Assembly (NCBI GenBank): GCA_965227945.1
Contig: CBDDGQ010000005.1
Span: 1,663,205-1,727,204, forward strand
DNA: 64,000 nt
DNA from: Azorhizobium sp965227945
GTDB taxonomy: Bacteria; Pseudomonadota; Alphaproteobacteria; Rhizobiales; Xanthobacteraceae
Direction: 5' to 3'
Positions 27,530 through 35,369 of this stretch are shown piece after piece. Position 1 is the first letter of the stretch; each line of letters starts with the position of its first letter. Both the position numbers and the translations under genes were made by a program. The notes under the pieces were generated by a model. The model did not search any database. It had not been told where the DNA came from and was given only the letters and a program-made list of their open reading frames with translations.

Positions 27530-28315
27530 ATGGATCTGGGACTGAACGGAAAGACGGCGCTCGTCCTGGGCGCCGGCGGCGGCCTCGGCAGCGCCATTGC
27601 CGCGACGCTCGCCCGCGAGGGCGCCACTGTCGCCCTGGGCGATATCGATGCGGCCGCAGTGGAGCGCACGGCGGCGGCTGTCACGGCCGCGGGCGGCCGC
27701 GCGCTGCCGCTGGCCTGGGATCTGGCGGATCTGGCGGTGATAGAGGACCGCATCGGCGCCATCGAGGCCGCCTTCGGCCGGGTGGATATCCTGGTCAACA
27801 ACACCGGCGGCCCGCCGCCGACCCCGGCCGCCGGGCAAACGCCGGACCTGTGGGCGAAGAGCTTCCAGCAGATGGTGGTTTCGGTCATCGCCATCACTGA
27901 CCGGGTGCTACCGGGCATGCGCGCGGCCAAATGGGGCCGCATCATTACCAGCACGTCCTCCGGCGTGGTGGCGCCGATCCCGAATTTGGGCATCTCCAAC
28001 GCCTTGCGCCTCTCGCTGGTGGGCTGGTCGAAGACCCTGGCGCGTGAAGTGGGGCGCGACGGGATCACCGCCAACATCATCCTGCCGGGCCGCATCGCGA
28101 CCGACCGTATCACCTTCCTGGACCAACAGAAGGCCAAGCGCGAAGGCCGCACGGTCGAAGAGGTCTCCACGGAAAGCACCGCCAGCATCCCCGTCGGCCG
28201 CTACGGCGCGCCGCAGGAATATGCCGATGCGGTCGCCTTCCTCGCCAGCGCCCCCGCCTCCTACATCACCGGCTCGGTCATCCGCGTGGATGGCGGGCTG
28301 ATCGCCAGCATCTGA
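27530..28315 (+). CDS. SDR-family oxidoreductase with atypical catalytic motif
   Basis: Short-chain dehydrogenase fold, 261 residues. The cofactor motif is GAGGGLGSAIAATLA (TGxxxGxG-like, first Thr missing). NNTGG replaces NNAG, and the catalytic Ser region is STSSGVVAP. At the place of the canonical Tyr-x3-Lys the sequence reads SNALR within NLGISNALRLSLVGWSKTLA, so both Tyr and Lys are absent (Ser and Arg by alignment to the helix end). This resembles the beta-ketoacyl-reductase-like SDR subgroup known to lack a perfect tetrad. It lies 44 bases after the regulator and 13 before the aldolase-like gene. Confidence 0.88.
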   Translation: MDLGLNGKTALVLGAGGGLGSAIAATLAREGATVALGDIDAAAVERTAAAVTAAGGRALPLAWDLADLAVIEDRIGAIEAAFGRVDILVNNTGGPPPTPAAGQTPDLWAKSFQQMVVSVIAITDRVLPGMRAAKWGRIITSTSSGVVAPIPNLGISNALRLSLVGWSKTLAREVGRDGITANIILPGRIATDRITFLDQQKAKREGRTVEEVSTESTASIPVGRYGAPQEYADAVAFLASAPASYITGSVIRVDGGLIASI

Positions 28316-28328
28316 GAAAGCATCTCCT

Positions 28329-29252
28329 ATGGCACTCGATGCCACCGCCGCCGGCCTGTTTCCCATCGCGCCGACGCCGTTCCACGCGGATGGCCGCATC
28401 GACGAGGCCTCCATCGACACCTTGATGGAGCGCTATGTGGCGGCCGGCGCCACCGGCGCCACCGGCGTGACCGTGCTCGGCATCATGGGCGAGGCGCCCA
28501 AGCTGGAGCCGGACGAGAGCCTCGCCATCGCATCCCGCTTCGTCACAGGCATGGCCGGCCTGCCGGTGATCGTGGGCGTCTCGGCGCCGGGCTTTGCCGC
28601 CATGCGCGCGCTGGCCCGCGCCGCCATGGACAAGGGCGCGGCCGGGGTGATGATCGCGCCGGTGCCGAGCCTGCGCACCGATGACCAGATCCTGACCTAT
28701 TACCGCCAGGCCATCGAGGCGATTGGCACCGACATCCCCTTCGTGATCCAGGATTATCCCCTCACCCTGTCGGTGCAGATGACGCCGAAGGTGATCCGCC
28801 AGATCGTCGAGGAGCATCCCTCCTGCGTGATGCTCAAGCACGAGGACTGGCCGGGCCTGGAGAAGATCACCGCGCTGCGCACCTTCCAGAAGGAAGGCAC
28901 CTTGCGGCCGATCTCCATCCTCACCGGCAATGGCGGCATGTTCCTGGATTTCGAGATGGAGCGCGGCGCCGACGGGGCCATGACCGGCTATGCCTTCCCC
29001 GAAATGCTGGCGGACGTGGTGCGCCTGCAGAAGGCCGGCCAGCGGGATGCGGCGCACGATCTGTTCGACGCCCATCTGCCGCTGCTGCGCTATGAGCAGC
29101 AGCAGGGTGTGGGTCTGGCCACCCGCAAATATGTGCTGATGAAGCGCGGCTTCATTGCCTCGGACGTGCAGCGCAAGCCCGGCGCCACCCTGTCCGCCAC
29201 GGCGCGGGCGGAGGTGAACCGCCCCGGCTTTCCCGGAGGCCCCAACTCCTGA
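28329..29252 (+). CDS. DHDPS-family aldolase/dehydratase (keto-deoxy sugar-acid type)
   Basis: Class I TIM-barrel lyase of 307 residues. The Schiff-base lysine is Lys170 in VMLKHEDWPG and the conserved tyrosine is Tyr143 in QDYPLT; the GxxGE element is GIMGEAPKL. Together with an IlvD-type dehydratase and a lactonase this fits a 2-keto-3-deoxy sugar-acid aldolase or a KdgD-like dehydratase, not lysine biosynthesis (dapA proper is at 57842). The last nine residues, PGFPGGPNS, do not look family-like and the stop lies 12 bases from an IS3 orfA, so the tail may be element-derived. Confidence 0.85.
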   Translation: MALDATAAGLFPIAPTPFHADGRIDEASIDTLMERYVAAGATGATGVTVLGIMGEAPKLEPDESLAIASRFVTGMAGLPVIVGVSAPGFAAMRALARAAMDKGAAGVMIAPVPSLRTDDQILTYYRQAIEAIGTDIPFVIQDYPLTLSVQMTPKVIRQIVEEHPSCVMLKHEDWPGLEKITALRTFQKEGTLRPISILTGNGGMFLDFEMERGADGAMTGYAFPEMLADVVRLQKAGQRDAAHDLFDAHLPLLRYEQQQGVGLATRKYVLMKRGFIASDVQRKPGATLSATARAEVNRPGFPGGPNS

Positions 29253-29263
29253 GAGGATGGGGC
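29239..29263 (+). other. Hairpin spanning the aldolase stop and the orfA ribosome site
   Basis: Arms GCCCCA (29239-29244) and TGGGGC (29258-29263) enclose inner arms TCCT (29247-29250) and AGGA (29254-29257) around a GAG loop. The AGGA is the probable ribosome site of orfA, so the fold would hide it and could damp transposase translation from the upstream operon. Confidence 0.5.
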
Positions 29264-29264
29264 T

Positions 29265-29594
29265 ATGACGAGCAAGACGATGAACAAGTTCTCGCCTGAG
29301 GTGCGTGCCCGGGCGGTGCGGATGGTGCTGGATCACGAGGCTGAACACCCTTCGCGCTGGCAGGCGATCGTGTCGATTGCGGCGAAGATCGGCTGCTCGG
29401 CACATTCGCTGAACGAGTGGCTTAAGAAGTCAGAGGTCGACGCCGGTAAGCGGGCCGGCGTGACGACGGATATGTCAGCAAAGCTGAAGGCCCTTGAGCG
29501 CGAGAACCGCGAGCTGCGGCAAGCGAACGAGATCCTGCGCAAGGCATCCGCTTATTTCGCCATGGCGGAACTCGACCGCCGGTCGAAGACATGA
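29265..29594 (+). CDS. IS3-family transposase OrfA (from the truncated element)
   Basis: Helix-turn-helix protein of 109 residues. FSPEVRARAVRMVLDHEAEH and AAKIGCSAHSLNEWLKKSEV form the HTH_Tnp_1 domain. A leucine-zipper-like coiled coil follows (LKALERENRELRQANEILRK). In intact elements it binds the inverted repeats and joins OrfB by frameshifting. Here OrfB is truncated, so the protein can only bind DNA or dimerise. ATG follows ribosome site AGGA, within the hairpin described separately. Confidence 0.9.
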   Translation: MTSKTMNKFSPEVRARAVRMVLDHEAEHPSRWQAIVSIAAKIGCSAHSLNEWLKKSEVDAGKRAGVTTDMSAKLKALERENRELRQANEILRKASAYFAMAELDRRSKT

Positions 29595-29820
29595 TCGCGT
29601 TCATCGATGATCATCGCGGTGCGTATGGGGTCGAGCCGATCTGCAAGGTACTGCCGATCGCCCCATCGACCTATCATGCCCATGTTGCCCGGCGGCTTGA
29701 TCCGTCGAAGTGCTCGGCACGGGCGCAGCGAGACGAGGTTCTGCGCCCCGAGATCGAGCGCGTGTTCGCCGAGAACTGCGAGGTCTATGGAGCGCGCAAG
29801 GTCTGGCGACAGATGATGCG
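29591..29820 (+). pseudogene. IS3-family transposase OrfB, 5' fragment
   Basis: Overlaps OrfA by four bases (ATGA) in the -1 frame, as usual. It encodes the N-terminal HTH_21-like part (FIDDHRGAYGVEPICKVLPI through VYGARKVWRQMM) and is then cut by the adjoining element. The open frame reads on into that element to 29938, but this part is not transposase. No catalytic residue remains. Confidence 0.85.
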
Positions 29821-29847
29821 TGAACCGCCCCTAGATTCCTGGACGCC
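29821..29847 (+). repeat. Left inverted repeat of the IS3 element
   Basis: Begins TGAACCGCCCCTAG and ends GGACGCC. It differs at three positions from the reverse complement of 31019-31045 and sits directly against the truncated orfB. Confidence 0.9.
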
Positions 29848-29879
29848 TTCTTCCCTAAATTTGAGGCAAGGAGGCCCCG

Positions 29880-30155
29880 ATGAGCAAAGCGAACTTCACC
29901 GAGGACTTCAAGCGCGACGCAGTCGCTCAGATCACTGAGCGGGGCTATACGGTTGCGGAGGTGGCGGCCCGGCTGGGGATCAGCAAACACTCGCTCTACG
30001 AGTGGAGGAAACGGTACGGCAAGCCTGCCGCCGTGGCCCGCGATGACGACCAGGCCGCTGAGATCCGCGGGCTGAAGCGCGAGTTGCAGCGCGTGACGGA
30101 GGAGCGCGACATCCTAAAAAAAGCGGCCGCGTACTTCGCCAAGGATGCAAAGTGA
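29880..30155 (+). CDS. IS3-family transposase OrfA
   Basis: DNA-binding subunit of 91 residues. The HTH (FKRDAVAQITERGYTVAEVA, then ARLGISKHSLYEWRKRYG) is followed by a coiled coil (IRGLKRELQRVTEERDILKK). A ribosome site (AAGGAGG) precedes the ATG. Near its end the codons for LKK lie on an A7 tract at 30116-30122, allowing -1 slippage into orfB to make the OrfAB transposase. Confidence 0.95.
   Translation: MSKANFTEDFKRDAVAQITERGYTVAEVAARLGISKHSLYEWRKRYGKPAAVARDDDQAAEIRGLKRELQRVTEERDILKKAAAYFAKDAK
30116..30123 (+). other. Slippery A7G tract for -1 frameshifting
   Basis: Reads CTA AAA AAA GCG in the orfA frame, giving an A-AAA-AAA heptamer followed by G. It lies upstream of the four-base orfA/orfB overlap, and orfB is in the -1 frame, as required for the OrfAB fusion in IS3 elements. 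Confidence 0.7.
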
Positions 30156-31027
30156 AGTACGCGTTCATCGCCGAACATCGCCTGCTGTTTTCGATCCGCG
30201 CCATGTGTCGGTGCCTGCGTGTCCAGCCCAGCGGCTTCTACGCCTGGCTGAAGGACCCGCTGAGCAAGCGCGCGCAGGACGACCAGCGACAGATCGAGCT
30301 GATCCGCGCGGCATGGAGCGAGAGCGGTAAGGTCTATGGCTATCGCAAGCTTCACGACGATTTGGCGGACATGGGCGAGAGCTGCTGTCCAAACCGGGTT
30401 GCGCGGCTGACGCGACTTGCCGGGATCCGGGCGCAGATCGGCTACAGGCACCGCCCCGGCCACTATGGCGGCAAGCCATCCCTGGCGGTCGACAACACGC
30501 TCGATCGCCGGTTTGACACGGAGGCGCCTGACATCGCCTGGGTGACCGACATCACCTACATCCGCACCCACGAGGGCTTCGCCTATCTGGCGGTGGTGAT
30601 CGACCTCTTCTCCCGCCGCGTCGTCGGCTGGTCCATGCAGGCCCGACAGACGACCAACGTCGCGCTTCAGGCGTTGCTGGCCGCCATCTGGCGACGCAAG
30701 CCAAAGGACCGTGTGCTGGTGCATTCGGACCAGGGGAGCCAGTTTACCAGCATGGAGTGGGCTTCGTTCCTGAAACACCACGATCTGCAGCCCTCGATGA
30801 GTCGTCGCGGCAACTGTCATGACAACGCTGTCGCCGAAAGCTTCTTCAACCTGCTCAAGCGCGAGCGTATCCGCCGTAAGGTCTACCGCACGCGCGACGA
30901 GGCACGCCGGGATGTGTTCCACTACATCGAGATGTTCTACAATCCGACCCGCAAGCACGCACGGAACGGGATGCTGTCGCCGATCGAGTTCGAACGCCAG
31001 CACAAAGTGAAAGCAGAGGGCGTCTAG
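30152..31027 (+). CDS. IS3-family transposase OrfB (DDE integrase domain)
   Basis: Catalytic part of the transposase, 291 residues. An N-terminal HTH_21 region (HRLLFSIRAMCRCLRVQPSG, VYGYRKLHDDL) precedes a complete rve integrase core. The first Asp is in WVTDITYIRTHEG, the second in HSDQGSQFTS, and the Glu in NAVAESFFNLLKRE. The C terminus YNPTRKHARNGMLSPIEFE is typical. Length is normal and no stop interrupts it. It begins in a four-base overlap with orfA. Confidence 0.95.
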   Translation: MKYAFIAEHRLLFSIRAMCRCLRVQPSGFYAWLKDPLSKRAQDDQRQIELIRAAWSESGKVYGYRKLHDDLADMGESCCPNRVARLTRLAGIRAQIGYRHRPGHYGGKPSLAVDNTLDRRFDTEAPDIAWVTDITYIRTHEGFAYLAVVIDLFSRRVVGWSMQARQTTNVALQALLAAIWRRKPKDRVLVHSDQGSQFTSMEWASFLKHHDLQPSMSRRGNCHDNAVAESFFNLLKRERIRRKVYRTRDEARRDVFHYIEMFYNPTRKHARNGMLSPIEFERQHKVKAEGV

Positions 31028-31045
31028 AAAACTAGGGGCGGTTCA
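31019..31045 (-). repeat. Right inverted repeat of the IS3 element
   Basis: Its reverse complement begins TGAACCGCCCCTAG and ends TAGACGCC, matching the left end at 24 of 27 positions. The orfB stop lies inside it. Confidence 0.9.
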
Positions 31046-31078
31046 TAGGCATACCCCGCATCGGACCAGCTAGCCGAG

Positions 31079-31285
31079 CTACTTATCCCAATCCTCCGGC
31101 GAGCGTAGACTATCGCGGCCGTCAGGTTCCCTAGCCACCCCTTTCTAAGCTCCAGGGGACTGTTTCACCCCCATCAGTTGGCCCGTGGTTTCGTCACGCT
31201 TCTGCCAATGACCGTCCGACCTCTCAAACTGCGTGCGCCCAGTTACCGCTCCACGTCGAAAGCCGTTACCGGTATTTTTCGCCAT
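31079..31285 (-). pseudogene. Small conserved-type protein gene (MAKNTG...) interrupted by TAG
   Basis: On the minus strand an ATG at 31285 with ribosome site GGAGACGG opens 46 codons (MAKNTGNGFRRGAVTGRTQF ... TGQLMGVKQSPGA) to TAG at 31145-31147. The same frame continues KGVAREPDGRDSLRSPEDWD and ends at TAG 31079-31081. From memory this resembles short basic proteins of about 55-65 residues reading MAKNTGxGxRxGxV...GRFMDxK...FKGVxxE, where an aromatic residue would sit at the TAG (TAC or TAT to TAG). It could be a nonsense pseudogene, or the 46-residue form may be functional. Function unknown. It lies in the lower-GC tract beside the IS. Confidence 0.6.
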
Positions 31286-31322
31286 GTCCGTCTCCTGCGT
31301 GCTCAATCAGCGTCAGGTCTAT

Positions 31323-31348
31323 GCTCACCCCTGAAAACAGGAGTGAGC
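31323..31348. other. 11-bp hairpin with AAAA loop
   Basis: Arms GCTCACCCCTG (31323-31333) and CAGGAGTGAGC (31338-31348) pair with one mismatch. It lies 38 bases upstream of the small minus-strand gene and partly overlaps the first of the nearby direct repeats. It could be a terminator or regulatory element. Confidence 0.45.
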
Positions 31349-31400
31349 GAACTTTGCGTGTCGTTCGAGCGAACTATCGCGTCGTTGAGCGAGAATGAAT
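31345..31400 (-). repeat. Three direct repeats with period of about 21 bases
   Basis: GAGCGAACT at 31345-31353 and 31367-31375, and GAGCGAGAA at 31387-31395, give start-to-start distances of 22 and 20 bases. The linkers share a CGTGTCGTT / CGCGTCGTT segment. They lie upstream of the small minus-strand gene and downstream of nrdJ. The 388-base gap 31046-31433 otherwise holds only that gene and the hairpin. Confidence 0.55.
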
Positions 31401-31433
31401 GACGCGTCAGGGACAGAACATGTTGGAGAACCC

Positions 31434-34400
31434 TCAGCTGCAGCCCGTGGTGCCGCCGCAGGTGTCGCACTTCAGGCAGGTGCCGTTGCGCACCATGGTG
31501 AAGTTCATGCACTCGGGGCAGGCTTCGCCTTCGTAGCCCTTGGCCCGCGCTTCCGCGCGGCGGTCCTGGGTGCGGGCGGCCGGCCCCCACGGCAGGGCCT
31601 TCTCCATCAGGCTCTCCACCGCCGCCTCCAGCTCGGCGGGGCTCTCCGCCGGCTGAAGCTCCGGCTCCACCTTCAGAGCGGTGGCGCCATCGGTGCGGGC
31701 TCGCAGCACCGTCACATTGTCGGTGACAGCCCGCGGATCGGCGACCGGCGTCTGGGGCACCATCAGGCCCACGTTCTTGCCGCGCACCAGCCCCTTGGAC
31801 ACCACCCGCGAGGCGGCCGACGGGGCCTTGCCCTCGTCCACGCCCTTGCCGAGCGCATCGAAGCCGGTCTCGGAGAGATCCACGTGCCCGAGATCGTTGC
31901 GGCCGAGATAAGACACCGCCAGTTCGCGGAACACATAGTCCAGGATCGAGGTGGCGTACTTGATGGTGTCGTTGCCCTGCACCGGGCCGGCGGGCTCGAA
32001 GCGGGTGAAGGTGAAGGCGTCCACATATTCATCCAGCGGCACGCCATATTGCAGGCCTAGCGAGATGGCGATGGCGAAGTTGTTCAGCAAGGAGCGCAGC
32101 GCCGCGCCCTCCTTGTGCATATCGATGAAGATCTCGCCGAGGCGGCCGTCATCATACTCGCCCGTGCGCAGATAAAGCTTGTGGCCGCCGACCACCGCCT
32201 TCTGGGTATAGCCCTTGCGCCGGTCGGGCAGCTTGTCGCGATCCCGGATGCGATGCTCGACGATCCGCTCGATCACCCGCTCCACGATCTTCTCGGTCAC
32301 AGACGCCGTGCGTGCCGCGTTGGGCTGGGCGACCAGGGTCTCCAGCGCGTCGTCCTCGTCCTCGTCATCCGCCACCAATTGGGCGTTCAGCGGCTGCGAG
32401 AGCTTGGAGCCGTCGCGATAGAGCGCATTGGCCTTCAGGGCCAGACGCCAGGACAGCAGATAGGCGGCGTTGCAGTCCTCCACCGTGGCGTCATTGGGCA
32501 TGTTGATGGTCTTGGAAATGGCGCCCGAGATGAAGGGCTGGGCCGCCGCCATCATGCGGATGTGGCTGTCCACCGAGAGGGAGCGCTTGCCGATCCGCCC
32601 GCAGGGCGAGGCGCAGTCGAACACCGGCAGATGCTCGGCCTTCAGGAACGGCGCGCCTTCCAGGGTCATCGCCCCGCAGATATGCACATTGGCCAGATCG
32701 ATGTCGGCCCGCGAGAAGCCGAGATGGGTCAACAGGTCGAACTTCGGCTCGGCCAGCTGGGCAGGGGTGACGCCCAGCTTCTTGACCAGGAACTCTTCGC
32801 CAAAGGTCCAGCGGTTGAAGGCGAACTTGATATCGAAGGCGGTCTTCACCGCCGCTTCCGCCTTGGCGATGGCGGCGTCGTCAAAGCCCTTGGCGCGCAG
32901 GCTGCCATGGTTGATGGCGGGCGCCTGGGCCAGCGAACCGTGGCCCACCGCATAGGCCTCAATCTCGGCCAGTTGCGCTTCGCTATAGCCGAGCGTGCGC
33001 AGCGCCTCCGGCACCGCGCGGTTGATGATCTTGAAGTAGCCGCCACCGGCCAGCTTCTTGAACTTCACCAGCGCAAAGTCGGGCTCGATGCCGGTGGTAT
33101 CGCAATCCATCACCAGGCCGATGGTGCCGGTGGGGGCGATCACACTCACCTGGGCATTGCGGAAGCCGTGCTGCTCGCCCATGGTCAGCGCCTTGTCCCA
33201 CGCCGCCTTGGCGTGCTCCACCAGCCGCTTGTCCTTGCAGGAGGCATGGTCCAGAGGCACCGGGTCGATGGACAAGCCCTCATAGCCTTCCGAGAGGCCG
33301 TGCGCGGCGCGGTGGTGGTTGCGGATCACCCGCAGCATGGATTGCGCATTGGCGCCATAGGCCGGGAACGCACCCAGCTCTTTCGCCATCTCGGCGGAGG
33401 TCGCGTAGCACACGCCGGTCATGATGGCGGAGACGGCGCCGGCGATGGCCCTGCCTTCGTCGGAATCATAGGGAATGCCGGCGGACATGAGCAGGCCGCC
33501 AATATTGGCGTAGCCCAGGCCCAGGGTGCGATATTCGTAGGACAATTCGGCGATGCGGCGCGAGGGGAACTGCGCCATCAGCACCGAGATTTCCAGCACC
33601 ACGGTCCACAGCCGCACCGCGTGCTCATAGCTCTCCACGTCGAAGCGCTTCTCCGCGTCGCGGAACTGCAGCAGGTTCAGCGAGGCGAGATTGCAGGCGG
33701 TGTCGTCCAGGAACATATATTCCGAGCACGGATTGGAGGCGCGGATTTCGCCGCCCGCCGGGCAGGTATGCCAGTCGTTCACCGTGGTGTGGAACTGGAT
33801 GCCGGGATCGGCGCAATGCCAGGCGGCCGAGCCGATCTGCGCCCACAGCTCACGAGCCTTGATGGTCTTGTGGACCTTGCCGTCGGTGCGACGGATCAGA
33901 TCCCAATCGGCATCCGCTTCCACCGCGCGCAGGAAGTCGTCGGTCACCCGCACCGAATTGTTGGAATTCTGGCCGGCCACCGTGATGTAGGCCTCACCGT
34001 CCCAATCGGTGTCATAGATCGGCACGTCGATTTCGGTGAAGCCCTGGCGGGCGAACTGGATGATGCGGCGGATGGCGGCATCGGCCACCTGCGCCTTGCG
34101 GGCGGCCTTGATCTCGCGCTTCAGCGCCGGGTTTTTCTCCGGATCGTAGCAGGCGTCGCCGGTGCCTTCGCAGTTCACGCAGGCCTTCAGCACCGCCTTG
34201 AGGTGCTTGGCATTGATGCGCGAGCCGGTGACGAGCGAGGCAACTTTCTGCTCCTCGATCACCTTCCAGTTCACGTAGGATTCGATATCGGGATGGTCCG
34301 CATCCACCACCACCATCTTGGCGGCGCGGCGGGTGGTGCCGCCGGACTTGATGGCGCCCGCTGCACGGTCGCCGATCTTCAGGAAGCTCATGAGGCCGGA

Positions 34401-35153
34401 CGAGCGGCCGCCGCCGGACAGCTTCTCGCCTTCGCCGCGCAGCGAGGAGAAGTTTGAGCCGGTGCCGGAGCCGTACTTGAACAGGCGCGCCTCGCGCACC
34501 CACAGGTCCATGATGCCGCCGTCGCCCACCAGATCGTCAGAGACGGACTGGATGAAGCAGGCGTGCGGCTGCGGGTGTTCATAGGCCGAGGTGGAGGCGG
34601 TCAGTTCGCCGGTGATGTGGTCCACATAGAAATGGCCCTGCCCCGGACCATCGATGCCATAGGCCCAGTGGAGGCCGGTGTTGAACCACTGCGGGGAGTT
34701 GGGTGCCACCATCTGCAGCGCGAGCATGTAGCGATGCTCGTCGAAGAAGGCCTGAGCGTCGGCTTCGGTGTCGAAATAGCCGCCCTTCCAGCCCCAATAG
34801 GTCCAGGTGCCGGCCAGTCGGTCGAACACCTGCTTGGCGGAGATTTCGCCGATCACCCGCTCTTTTTCCGGCAGGGCCGCCAGAGCGTCGGCGTCGGGCA
34901 CGCTGCGCCACAGGAACGACGGAACGGAATTCTCTTCCACCTTCTTCAGGCGCGCGGGCACGCCGGCGCGGCGGAAATACTTCTGGGCCAGGATGTCGCT
35001 GGCCACCTGCGAGAACTGCGCCGGGACCTCGATACCCTCTTGACGGAACACGACCGAACCGTCCGGATTGCGGATCTCGCTGACCGTGTCACGGAACGGG
35101 ATGTCCGCATACGGCGAACGACCCTCGATGGTATAGCGGCGTTCAACGCGCAT
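31434..35153 (-). CDS. nrdJ: Vitamin B12-dependent (class II) ribonucleotide reductase
   Basis: Makes deoxyribonucleotides using adenosylcobalamin, independent of oxygen. The 1239-residue product starts MRVERRYTIEGRSPYADIPF at ATG 35153; an upstream frame extension of 14 residues is less likely. The N-terminal RNR region (SPQWFNTGLHWAYG, HACFIQSVSDDLV, EARLFKYGSGTGSNFSSLRG) holds the barrel. A cysteine-rich insert follows (CVNCEGTGDACYDP), then NPCSEYMFLDDTACNLASLN with the catalytic region and a second domain with NIHICGAM-like sequence. The C-terminal CPECMNF and CLKCDTCGGTTGC supply the redox and zinc cysteines. Size fits alphaproteobacterial NrdJ. NrdR-box-like and DnaA-box-like sites lie upstream, and nrdR is nearby. 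Confidence 0.97.
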   Translation of the reverse strand: MRVERRYTIEGRSPYADIPFRDTVSEIRNPDGSVVFRQEGIEVPAQFSQVASDILAQKYFRRAGVPARLKKVEENSVPSFLWRSVPDADALAALPEKERVIGEISAKQVFDRLAGTWTYWGWKGGYFDTEADAQAFFDEHRYMLALQMVAPNSPQWFNTGLHWAYGIDGPGQGHFYVDHITGELTASTSAYEHPQPHACFIQSVSDDLVGDGGIMDLWVREARLFKYGSGTGSNFSSLRGEGEKLSGGGRSSGLMSFLKIGDRAAGAIKSGGTTRRAAKMVVVDADHPDIESYVNWKVIEEQKVASLVTGSRINAKHLKAVLKACVNCEGTGDACYDPEKNPALKREIKAARKAQVADAAIRRIIQFARQGFTEIDVPIYDTDWDGEAYITVAGQNSNNSVRVTDDFLRAVEADADWDLIRRTDGKVHKTIKARELWAQIGSAAWHCADPGIQFHTTVNDWHTCPAGGEIRASNPCSEYMFLDDTACNLASLNLLQFRDAEKRFDVESYEHAVRLWTVVLEISVLMAQFPSRRIAELSYEYRTLGLGYANIGGLLMSAGIPYDSDEGRAIAGAVSAIMTGVCYATSAEMAKELGAFPAYGANAQSMLRVIRNHHRAAHGLSEGYEGLSIDPVPLDHASCKDKRLVEHAKAAWDKALTMGEQHGFRNAQVSVIAPTGTIGLVMDCDTTGIEPDFALVKFKKLAGGGYFKIINRAVPEALRTLGYSEAQLAEIEAYAVGHGSLAQAPAINHGSLRAKGFDDAAIAKAEAAVKTAFDIKFAFNRWTFGEEFLVKKLGVTPAQLAEPKFDLLTHLGFSRADIDLANVHICGAMTLEGAPFLKAEHLPVFDCASPCGRIGKRSLSVDSHIRMMAAAQPFISGAISKTINMPNDATVEDCNAAYLLSWRLALKANALYRDGSKLSQPLNAQLVADDEDEDDALETLVAQPNAARTASVTEKIVERVIERIVEHRIRDRDKLPDRRKGYTQKAVVGGHKLYLRTGEYDDGRLGEIFIDMHKEGAALRSLLNNFAIAISLGLQYGVPLDEYVDAFTFTRFEPAGPVQGNDTIKYATSILDYVFRELAVSYLGRNDLGHVDLSETGFDALGKGVDEGKAPSAASRVVSKGLVRGKNVGLMVPQTPVADPRAVTDNVTVLRARTDGATALKVEPELQPAESPAELEAAVESLMEKALPWGPAARTQDRRAEARAKGYEGEACPECMNFTMVRNGTCLKCDTCGGTTGCS

Positions 35154-35369
35154 GACCGAATGCTCCCTTAAGCGCAGGGCCCCGAGCCGGGGCATGATAG
35201 GTGGTCAACGGGCAGGCCGCGATACAAATGCGTCGGTGCGGCGGGGCGCGCCGTCCTGAAGCGGGACTGCTGTGTTTGGGGCCGCCGCAGACAGATCCAG
35301 GGCCTATGGCCCCGCTCATGTCCGCGGCTGATGTGGCTGACGCTAGAGCGAGTCTGGCATCGCCGTCAA

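Larger units (their letters stand above)
29265..29820 (+). mobile_element. Truncated IS3-family insertion sequence
   Basis: Remnant consisting of a full-length orfA and the first 76 codons or so of orfB. The remainder of orfB, including all DDE catalytic blocks, is missing; the element stops exactly where the inverted repeat of a second IS3 element begins at 29821. No left inverted repeat was identified between the aldolase gene and orfA. Confidence 0.8.
29821..31045 (+). mobile_element. Complete IS3-family insertion sequence, 1225 bp
   Basis: Bounded by 27-base imperfect inverted repeats (29821-29847 and 31019-31045, 24 of 27 identical, beginning TGAACCGCCCCTAG). It carries overlapping orfA and orfB with a slippery A7G tract. 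All DDE residues are present, so it may be active. Flanking trinucleotides are GCG on the left and TAG on the right, so no target duplication is visible. Confidence 0.92.

Noticed and set aside
32115..34457. Plus-strand open frame of 780 codons within nrdJ
   Set aside because: Antisense to intact nrdJ; composition is typical of a GC-rich shadow frame.
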